From: Valencia hispanica
Taxonomy: Eukaryota > Chordata > Actinopteri > Cyprinodontiformes > Valenciidae
Direction: 5' to 3'
Assembly: GCA_963556495.2 (NCBI GenBank)
Contig: OY747713.1
Coordinates: 34,897,961-34,961,960, forward strand
Length of the DNA stretch: 64,000 nt
Of this stretch, positions 54,230 to 64,000 are shown piece by piece. Every line of letters begins with the position of its first letter. The stretch's first letter is position 1. The notes beneath the pieces are model-generated. The model worked only from the letters and a program-made list of their open reading frames with translations, was not told the origin of the DNA and made no database searches. The position numbers and the translations under genes are program-made.

Positions 54230-55360
54230 TGGAGCAGAGGAAATGGAGACAGAGAGAAAAATGTTGTATAAGCAACTGGATGAAAACTCTTAGGCTCAAG
54301 ACTTTGTTTAAACCACACATTTGATATATTTATATAAAATCTTAAAATATATATTTTTATATGTATATTATTTTATAAAATAATATTTTGGTAGTCTCCC
54401 TGGTTGGGAGACAGCGATGGAGATGGATGGATAGCTCACAAGTAGTTAAGGAATTATGAAGGAAATGTGAAACAAATTATAAGGAATACAATACATTAAT
54501 ATTCTAACACAGTGTTAACCAGTAACAATCACAACCAAGTCATCTTGGTGGTCTCATACAGTATATTTCACGAGCCATTATTCTCAGTAAAGTCAGCAAA
54601 GTCAGAGTTGCTATTTAGCCCATACCTACATGTATACAGTGATGCTAAACCACTAATGGCTTCCAAAATACACTCTGAGTTTGCCTGCAGCTATTATAGC
54701 CCGGCTTGCCTTGCCAGCCTCACTCCAATAAATGTGTTTTTGCTCCAGCCAAAATGAACCTACTGTATGCTAATGTCTGTAAAAGCATGCTCATTTCCAT
54801 GCTCCCAAGCTGTCCAGCTATGCTAAATAACCCCCCAAATATATTTTATAATGCATTCCTCCCAGAAGAGTGCTGACCTGTGGTGCCATCATTTACAACT
54901 TACTGCATAATAACTCTACAAAGTGCATTTGAAGCTGTGGAGCTGTTTCAATGAGGGGCATTCTAAGCTTGGAACTTGGCTTTCATCAAATGTGCTTGTG
55001 CATCATGGGCTGAAAAAGGGTTCCAACAGTTGTCTAAACTAACTGACCTCCTGGTAAATTCCTGCCTGGACCAGTGTGTGAGAAAGAAGGAGAGGAATGA
55101 AAGGAAAACAAAGAATAAAAGTGAGAAGGGAAGGAGAAGTGAGGTAATTTATTTTAGTTCAAATCAAAGGTGGGACCCCTTGTCAACCTCTTTCTCCTCT
55201 GTAGGTGATACATCTAACGCTTAACATTATTTCCTCACACTCTCCTTGCTTACGGCATACCAAAAGGAAATATATATCTGCTCTGTGCATTTACTTGATA
55301 AAGGTTATAGACTTTAGTTTAAATCTGGACTGTAGAGATCATTACAACTGTCCAATTGAC
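54230..55360. other. csmd2 intron, nothing recognised
   Basis: No exon is seen. A short gatggatgg stretch at 54420-54432 may be a retroelement tail. Confidence 0.4.
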
Positions 55361-55369
55361 TCCTTCACA

Positions 55370-56320
55370 ATTCTTAACTCTTGTAATGTCTGCAGTTCTT
55401 TTAGGGTATGTCTGTACCAGTTTTGCATATCCAGACCAATATTTCTGCAACATAAAATGTTCTTCTTTGTAAAGTAGTTCAAGCTCCATTTAGAAAGAGA
55501 ATGTCTGAAGAGGCGTTTTTAAATCTTGGCACAGGTCTTTCAACAAATTTAGGACTTGACTTTCAATGGGCCATTGTAACGTGTAGGGATACTCTGGATC
55601 GACATCATTCCAATGCAGTTCTGGGTTTTTCCTCCAATCCAGTTTCAAAATTCTTCCAGAAATGTTATGTATTGAGCTCCATCCTGTTTACCCATGAACT
55701 CTGGCGAGCTCAAAAAAACAAAAACACAACAACCTCAACGCATAATGCCACCACTATGTTTCACAACAGGCATGGTGTGATCCGCTTGGTACATTTAAAA
55801 ATTTTTTAAATGCTTTAATTCCCTTTTATTACATATGGTAATTGTGTTGACATGTATGGTTTATGACTTGCCTGCCTTTGATTGCTGCTGTGAACACATT
55901 TTCCCATGTGGGACAATAAAGAACTGAACTGACTTGTGATTTGTGTATCCCATGACTAATAGTTTTCCTGTTGAAATGAACTTAATCACACTGAAATTAA
56001 TTTACTAATTCTACCACCTGTGCAGTCAATCTCTGCAGCTCTTTCAGAATAGTTGTCATGGCTCTCTTGGAAGCCTATGAGTTCAGGTGGATGACCATAT
56101 TTTGATAGTTTTGTAGCTGTGCTGGTCTTTCAATTTACAAACAATGGATTGAGCAGTGTTCTGTGATAAAAAAAAAAAAAAATTGGGATATTATTTTGTA
56201 ATCTCCTACCATTTTAAACTTCCCCACAACTTTATCCCTGACCTTTCTGCTGTGTTACTTGGTCTTGGTCTTGGTCTGATGCTGTTTGTTTACTAATGTT
56301 CTCTGTTTCCAATGTGTTTC
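55370..56320 (-). pseudogene. Tc1-like transposon, interrupted, in csmd2 intron
   Basis: Read backwards, the right part (55940-56320) carries the 5' end of the same Tc1 family (gacctttctgctgtgttac, gatgctgtttgtttactaat) and the left part (55370-55800) its 3' region (gggtatgtctgtaccagttt, tttcaatgggccattgtaac). Between them, 55808-55938, is a short piece ending ccatgtgggacaataaagaa, which looks like a plus-strand LINE 3' end. No intact frame. Confidence 0.65.
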
Positions 56321-56329
56321 TCTCCCACT

Positions 56330-58050
56330 TTAAGCTGAGACTAAGAGTGAGATGGATGAAGCGGATGCCAGCACAGTTTTGTTGCTCAGGAAAAAAAGAG
56401 CGAGGCTCACACTTTACCAAATGTGTCACAATAGCTGTAATTAATGTAATAAATCTGACTGACAAAAAGACTTGTAAGCTGCTTATGTCTTCACATCAAA
56501 AGTGAGGATAATAGGCATCAAAAACGCTGCTCACATCCATCTTCACACACACATGTAAAGAAGCACACAGTCTTCACACAAAATGTGTCTCAGAGTCAGC
56601 ATCTGCACAGAATCAAGGCTGATCCTAATATGATGTCCCTGCTAAAGTGAATAGATTTTAAGACGCATGTCTGGAAGGAAATCACGCCTGCCTATGTATG
56701 CAGCAGCCAAATGAACTATTTTTAAAAAAGAAAATAAAAGCGAAAAAGGATGCCTGTGAGACTTGTAACCTTTCCATCAATCCGGCAAAGTATTGAAAAA
56801 CACCAAATCCCTTTCTGTCTCATTTAAAACAAACTCAAGAAGTCAATCAGACACTTTTTCTGTCACTGCTTGTCACATTTAGGGCCCGACATTGCAAGCA
56901 GCCCCTGTATTTTCCTGTCACAAAGCCTCCAGATAGAAACGACTTATACACAGACATGGGTGGTGAGATACATTACGTGTTGCAAAAACACTTCCAGATT
57001 ACAAGTCTTTGCCTTACTCATGTGAAGCAGACCTGGATATTGTATTTCTTAACACAATCCAAATGCAGGTCTCAACAGGCTGCTGTCTTATAAAACCTAA
57101 ATGATTTGTTGATTGTCTTTAGATTTGTCTCTGCGTGGCTTTTAACTAACATTGTTTTCCCTGATACACATGTGTGCCTTGGGGGATAAAGAGGTAGTGA
57201 GGTTGAGAGGAAATAATGTGAGTTAGAAATATTATCTGGAACCTCCACGGACCAGTTGACTGAGGCCGATGTAATTAAATAAACTGGACTCGTGTTTAAT
57301 TTTTCATTTGAGCTTTCCCTAAACGTAAGTCCGTTAAATTCCTTCTCAGGGTGCCTCTTTGCTTCATCTTCACACACTGTATGATTAAGGTCACCTGTGG
57401 TCAAAGAAGATATGACTTTACACAGTATATTAGGTAATTTAACACTTGCCCATACAAATGGGTGAACATATAAAAAGAAAATCATAAGTCCACGGACCAG
57501 TCTGTGGAAATTAGACCTTTTTCTTCATCTGATTCTTCTTTCACTTAGGTCTATCAACCATGAACTTCGATTTATGTTTATTTGAACATTAGCTGTCCAA
57601 CACAGAAAAACTAAATAGTGTGAAATTTGTTAAGAAAGGGAACGTGACATGGTTTTTAAGATTTTTTTTTAAAGTGCAAACACTTTGTTAAACAACCATT
57701 TCATTACTATCGCAGCTGCACATTTTTAGTGGTATGCATATACTAGCTTTTCACATTTGTAACTGGTATGTTTTGTGTGCACAGCAGCTCAGCCTCAGTC
57801 AGATTGAATAGAGAGCCTGTGAAATGGAAACTTTCAAGTTTTGCCACATGTTCCAGGGTTGCCTTTGTATTTACCTTCATCCATCTTCCCATCGATTTGT
57901 GTGTTTTTTGTACTGTTGATACTTGTGTGATTCCTGTGTTTGTGTGTCAGGGACTTTAGATGGAAATTAGCTCCGAGAGCTATAATGTGGCACACAACGT
58001 ATTTTCCTATTAAAAGTCCCTGTTCCACAAACTAAACAAACAAACAAGCA
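56330..58050. other. csmd2 intron, nothing recognised
   Basis: No exon or transposon end was recognised. The frame at 57072-57485 has no domain. Confidence 0.4.
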
Positions 58051-58059
58051 AGCTTCTCT

Positions 58060-58470
58060 AACCTTGCTCAAGTGAAAAATCCAAACAAAATGATGCTACG
58101 ACTGCCATGTTTCGTCATGGGGTTTGTGCATTGAGAGTGACGTGCTCCATGATATGTTATCACCTTGGGATATTGCTACATTTTCTAACCCTGCTTTAAA
58201 CTTCACCAGAACTTTATCCCTGACCTTTCTGGTGTGTTCAACGGTCTTGATGATTTTCGTTGTTCACTAAATTTCCTTAACAAAACTCTGAGCACTTCAC
58301 AGAGCAGCTGTGTTTTTACAGAGTTGGAATAATACACTTGTGGTCTCTATTTAGTAAATAGGCAAATTCTAATGATGTTTCAGTGGCCTGAAATTTCTTT
58401 GAGGTATGAGAGTAAAGGGGCTGAAAACAAATGCACCCTCCATTTTTTTACATTACTTACCACTGGTCAC
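58060..58470 (-). pseudogene. Tc1-like transposon 5' part
   Basis: The plus strand shows ccctgctttaaacttcacca, gaactttatccctgaccttt, cagagcagctgtgttttta and gagtaaaggggctgaaaaca, the 5' region of the common Tc1 family in reverse orientation. Only part of the N-terminal coding region remains. Confidence 0.7.
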
Positions 58471-58733
58471 ATAAACGTTCAACGCTGTGTGTAACATAAC
58501 AAAATCTGATACAGGTCAAGTGGTAAGAATATTTTTGCAATGCATGGAAATACTCACTGATTCCATAAAGTTCCTTTTTTAAGACATAGAAATAAAATAT
58601 TTGTACATATATTTGCTTTTAAAAATTGTACAACTGTTTTTCTGTGGCAAAATGAGCACCTCATTAACTTTTTGTATACATTTTGAATTCATATAATTCT
58701 GGTGAAATCATAAATGCACTTCCTGGCACTTAC

Positions 58734-58907
58734 TTTTACACCTAGGTAGAACGTTGTTCCATTGTCCATTGGCCTGGCACGTAGATTTAACAGCCCCATG
58801 CAGAACATATCCAGTATTGCAGACAAAACGCACAACATCATTTAGGTTGAATTGAGTTCCTTGGGTCATGCCAAACATAGGGTTTCCAGGGTGGCCGCAT
58901 GTGATGG
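58734..58907 (-). CDS. csmd2: csmd2 exon: sushi domain 6
   Basis: Exon of 58 codons, phase 1 to 1, acceptor gactctcag, donor GTAAGTGC. It starts PITCGHPGNPMFGMTQG and ends LPRCK. Four cysteines are present. The exon has no ATG-initiated reading frame of useful length, so it is easily missed without splice-site and domain evidence. A Tc1-like remnant lies just downstream in the next intron (58060-58470). Confidence 0.9.
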
Positions 58908-59122
58908 CTGAGAGTCAAAGAACAGAAGAAGTCATTGTCTCACAGCCCAAGTTAAACTCTTAAAAACAAAATGGACAGAAGCTGCTTAAACAGGGTAAAC
59001 CATACTGAAAAATGATTAACTAAAGAACAACTTGCTTGATAACAAGTATCCACAGCAATGAAGGTCTGAAAGAGGACTTCAATTATCAGAACCTCTAACA
59101 TATTACACCATTCAGGGGTTTA

Positions 59123-59371
<249 letters not shown>

Positions 59372-59393
59372 TTATGCCATTTTTTTAATATTA

Positions 59394-59612
<219 letters not shown>

Positions 59613-59731
59613 TTATAACATAATTAGGACAATAAGATTTTAAAAAGCTGCAACCACCAATTTATGTTTGTCAGAAGAGTTGCAATAAAAGTAGATATAT
59701 TTGGTTGCATTTATTTTGATAGGTTTGCTCA

Positions 59732-60007
<276 letters not shown>

Positions 60008-60009
60008 TC

Positions 60010-62020
60010 ATACATTTTTAACAGTCAGTATTTTAAGTCATCAAATGAAATACATTTGTTTGTATCTACTATGAGAGTAATTACAAATCTAGGTCATAAG
60101 GCAAAACTAGGAATCCCATGTTCCTCTCATGAATAAGAGTAAAGAGTTAATTAATAAACTGTGCTGTTAAGAATACCAATCAATATAATATAATTCAGTT
60201 CAGGTTTGACAAGTCCATAAACTGTGATTTTTTTATTATTTAATTCCAAGGCAGACCTAATGCCACAAAGGCATTGAGAATGTTTTTTGGTTTGTTTTCA
60301 CAAAAATAGTAAAATGTTTAATGGACATCAAATTAAGTTTTAAAGAGACAATTAAATTTAGGCCAGATTAAATGAAAATCAATGAAATAGTCATTTGGGT
60401 TAGCAACAGTATTTAACTGTAGCATTCTTTGTAGTGGTTAGCGAATTGTGGAATTTTCTGAGCTTACAACTTTTTTGTATCTCGTCTGTAACTATGTTTC
60501 TTTTTTCCATCAAGAACACAAAATGCTAAATGCTAGTATCCACAAAACATATTTTGAAAAACGGCTTGAATTGAAATATTAGGGCATTTGATATTAAAAT
60601 TCTATTATATTTTTATTCTAGTAGCTAGAACATTTTATTATTTTGCAAGTATTTAAATAATGGCCTTTCAGAGTGCTCTTTATTCAGAAAGTAATCACAT
60701 CCACATTAGATGTTTTTATTATTATTTATTTCTTTAATCTGCTGTTCATTCTTTGCAACGGAGAGAAATGAATGCAGCAGTTTCTGTCCTACCATATAAA
60801 TAAATGCAATGCCTCTGTATGGCTCACTGAATATTGCTTCATGTCCATTGATGGTACTAGGTCCATTCTTAGTGGTACAAGAAATTTTGGTATGAACTAA
60901 TACCAAGGTAAATACAAATGTCATTCATTGTCACATGGGGGAAATAAGCAGAGGCAGCCAAACAGATTGCCTGCTCAAAGGCAGTGATTTAAAAAAGATA
61001 TGACTCAACAGAGAAATTGAGGATAATTTTTCAAGAACTTCCACTATAAACTCAATTGGACGACAGTGAACGAGAACCAATATCTTGTGGATATTTGTGT
61101 TTTACTAAGTTCATCTCTGAAATCAGAAGCAGGATTTGAGAAAGCTATAAAACTCAACTTAACCATGTTCTACTTAGCAACAGCAAATTCTAATGGATTT
61201 TCTAATTTGTGTGTTCAGTGGAAAAACTACATAAATGATGTTAGCAAATCAAGTTAATAAGATATTTCTTGACATTTTATGTATTTTAAAACAAACAAAA
61301 AACTGCAAACACATTCAATATCAGAGGTGGTACAGTCCTAGGAGTATGATAGATTTAATGAGATACATACTGTCAAATGTACACTTTATTACCTTAACTA
61401 TAAAAATACACTTTACACACAGCAATCACACTACATTTTCTTTATGGAAATCGGTCCAATTAATGCCTGGTTCCTGTCAACCTATTGCTTGAAATATTTG
61501 TTAGTGCTGTTGGCACTTGTTACAACAGCAAAATTCAGTTTTCTAATTATTTATAGGTTAATGTTAGACATCAATATTTATCTTTTTGTGTTACTCTGAT
61601 GGTGGGTGTTTAGCTGGCTTAGAGTAAAAAGAGACGTGTCTATATCAGTGAACGGATTTCTATGATTCCCAAGTGTTGGCTTTTATGGCACTTGAGCTAT
61701 TTTGTCACAATCAATAAAACAATTTTGCATGCTTCTCAGAGCTCCCATATACAGTTTCCTAATACTAATTTCACAGAGTCCAAAGAACATGTTTTAAGGG
61801 TTTCGGTTTTTAAAAAAAATGCATGAAACAATGCATAGATTAATAGCTTTCTTTCAATTGAAACTATAAACACACTAATTGACAGTAAAATTTTAATTGG
61901 GATATGTAAAACTATAGAGATCATAGATATTAACCTATGCAAGCGTAAACATTTTTCTAGGTTAAAATGTTTCTGAAGAGTTTATGACTTTTTTCTGTCT
62001 AACCTAACCAGACAGTAGAA
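60010..62020. other. csmd2 intron between sushi 3 and sushi 2, nothing recognised
   Basis: AT-rich intron of about 2.05 kb with no exon or transposon boundary that I recognise. Confidence 0.4.
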
Positions 62021-62031
62021 GAAATACTCAC

Positions 62032-62217
62032 GAACACATCTTGGAGGGGCCTCAATGGGACTCCACCGTCCAGATTCTTGACAGACCACTGAGGTGGTGA
62101 GAGGACCAGCAAGCCGAAACCCTGGATTACATTGGTAAGTGACCCTCGACCCTAGAGAGAAGTCTTGGCCAACAATGCTGCCGTTGACAGGGGCAACAGG
62201 CATTCCACAGGACATGA
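62032..62217 (-). CDS. csmd2: csmd2 exon: sushi domain 2
   Basis: Exon of 62 codons, phase 1 to 1, acceptor acttctag, donor GTGAGTAT. It reads SCGMPVAPVNGSIVG at its start and has the four sushi cysteines, the last in PPRC. The split first codon (G from the previous exon plus TC) gives valine, so the frame joins cleanly to the upstream sushi exon. Confidence 0.9.
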
Positions 62218-63238
62218 CTAGAAGTTAAAAAAAGATAGATAGTTGGGTAAGCATTTAAACACAGACATAAAAGCATAAAAAAGTAATCTGTGTGTGCTGA
62301 AAACACTCTAGGAAGGCACTGATGTGCAGGAAACACCAGCATGGAACACCATTCACACAACAGTAAACAATCAAATTCTCCATAAGATGTAATTTTTATG
62401 AATGAATACACCTGATATGCAACTGTATGCACACTCAATAGCTACTCTAATTGTTCATGCCAGTTTGAAAATTCATAGTGGAAATACAGTTTTAGATTAC
62501 ATGCTTTCATATTTGATTGGAAATAAAAACATTTAAATTACAGTTTAGAAATACTTGTATGCCATGACAATAATACAGTAGCATTGATTTCTCATGAAAT
62601 TTTACAGCAAACTTCATTATTTGACCAGCAGTACTTTAAAAAAATGTCTTCTGCCATTTATCAACTGATTTTTTTATAGTTTACACCCTCATTATGAATC
62701 ACTAATTTTTTTTTAAGAAAATCCCTATACCCTCCAAATTATTATTTCTAAAAAAATATATGAAGCATGACAGCAGGATTTAAATCCAGTAATTGAAATG
62801 TGACTAAGTTTCCACTGAATCCTCAAAAGGGGACATAAAAGTGGTAAAGTAAACTTCCTGAAGGTATGCCTTAGGCTAAGGAGCTGCCAGTGATGCCATG
62901 CTGTCAACTGCAATCAGCCTTAGATCCGAAGCAAAAGGATTCTGTAAATCTTTTTTCCCCCAATCAGTTTAAACCTGAGAGACACAGATTACAAAGTAGA
63001 TTTGCAGTGATATTCTGTTCAGTATGACAGACATGATACAAGTGATATAATCTTATTCAAGTAATCAGTTATAGGAAGTTGGATAACGTATTGATCAGAT
63101 CCCCAAATTACGTGTGTTAAAATTATAAATTACTCCACTGAATTTCTGCAAAGAGATTTAACTGATATGATTAAAAAAAATAAGAATTCAGTCTCTGATC
63201 TCTCTTTATTCCTGACAGAACATCATAGAGGCATTTAC

Positions 63239-63427
63239 CTTGGCAAAGAGGTACTGGGGCATTCCACTGATGGATCCCTTGTGCAGTGCGGGTGCATGTG
63301 GCGCTGGTCTGGCCAATAAGTCGAAAGCCCTGGTCACAGCTGAAGCGCAAGGTACTGCCTAACTTGGACCCAGTTAGACTGTGCACTGTGCCATTTACTG
63401 GGTTATTTGGAGGGCTGCAGTAGGGTG
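63239..63427 (-). CDS. csmd2: csmd2 exon: sushi domain 1 of 15 in window
   Basis: Exon of 63 codons, phase 1 to 1, with acceptor ttcatag and donor GTAAATGC. The translation opens PYCSPPNNPVNG and carries the four sushi cysteines (YCS, FSC, ATC, PLC) plus the conserved Gly-Phe-Arg-Leu before the third cysteine. Sushi domains are about 60-residue beta-sandwich modules with Cys1-Cys3 and Cys2-Cys4 disulphides. This is the first exon of the gene inside the window. The 570 bases to its right hold no other exon I can recognise. Confidence 0.9.
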
Positions 63428-64000
63428 CTATGAATAGAGAAGTAAATAGATATTTATACAAACACATACAAAAAGAGTGAGACACAAAAAAACAATGATG
63501 CAAGGTGATGTAAGTAGTTGTTGAGAAGGTGAAAAATGAATGCCTGTTTAATGATGGACTCAAAGATCTCTACTGCATCTTGCTCTTGTGCTAAGGGAAA
63601 GGGTAAAGCAAACACTGCTGCCTCAAGATGAGGAAAATTGATTATTGAAAACTAATGTACTGCAAAGCAAAATGAGAGTTTGTCAGCAGCTGTGGATGAG
63701 GATCATAAAAGTGATGGATACATAATAATGGGAACAAAGTATCTGATTTTGGTTAAACTGGTAACAGCAATAATCATTTGTCATCACAAATGGGGCCGAA
63801 ATGGATCTCGAAGATTCACGAGCCCAAGTGGAATTTAGCAGATTTCCCAATAAGGGGCAATACTACATATCAGCTGCAGAAAGACAGCAGCATAACACAG
63901 AATCTACTAACACTGTATAATGAGAAGAGAAAACTGTGTTCAGTATGGGTGGAAAATGATTATGAGAACATCAAAGTTCAATAAAAATGCAAATCCACCA
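63428..64000. other. csmd2 intron, right edge
   Basis: Intron upstream of the first sushi exon in the window. The plus-strand frame at 63778-63984 has no domain and no splice context on the gene's strand. Confidence 0.5.

Noticed and set aside
63778..63984. 68-codon plus-strand frame at the right edge
   Set aside because: It is in a csmd2 intron on the opposite strand and shows no known motif.

Overview
This window comes from a teleost-like fish genome. The evidence is a vertebrate-type, intron-rich gene surrounded by many Tc1/mariner, hAT, Harbinger, Kolobok, LINE and LTR fragments of the kinds common in ray-finned fish. There are no bacterial operons, no CRISPR array and no rRNA or tRNA genes. 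The species cannot be named from the sequence.

The one clear host gene is on the minus strand. It is the 3' part of a CSMD (CUB and Sushi multiple domains) gene, best assigned to csmd2. Twenty-two coding exons between 63427 and 25797 can be joined in one open frame of about 1142 codons, with consensus GT/AG sites at every junction. In transcript order they encode 15 tandem sushi (CCP) domains, a conserved juxtamembrane region, one transmembrane helix, and a short cytoplasmic tail with an NPMY motif and the C-terminus CTAV. Sushi exons are nearly all phase 1-1 and single-domain; one sushi is split over two exons (44405-44478 and 43405-43516). The CUB-containing N-terminal part lies beyond the right edge. 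A donor just after the stop codon suggests a spliced 3' UTR.

Layout: 1-18 kb is downstream intergenic DNA made largely of transposons. It holds a Tc1 copy split by a solo LTR, a gypsy integrase remnant, a LINE reverse-transcriptase remnant, a LINE with a long RT-region reading frame, an hAT element with perfect 8-bp target duplications, a Harbinger-type MITE and a tRNA-derived SINE. Two poly(A) signals face each other near 18.9 kb and may mark convergent transcript ends. From 18.9 to 25.8 kb there is AT-rich DNA with possible csmd2 3' UTR. From 25.8 to 63.4 kb are the csmd2 exons, with introns invaded by at least ten Tc1-like fragments, an hAT inside a Tc1, a Tc1 carrying a SINE, and a three-level nest at 37.5-40.5 kb (Harbinger MITE inside a THAP-coding Kolobok element inside the 3' LTR of a small LTR retroelement).

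I found no unknown multi-gene system. The most informative structures are the nested insertions whose target-site duplications give an insertion order, the MITE that sits in a predicted splice donor of the Kolobok THAP exon, and a 106-bp TA repeat starting 28 nt from a csmd2 splice donor.
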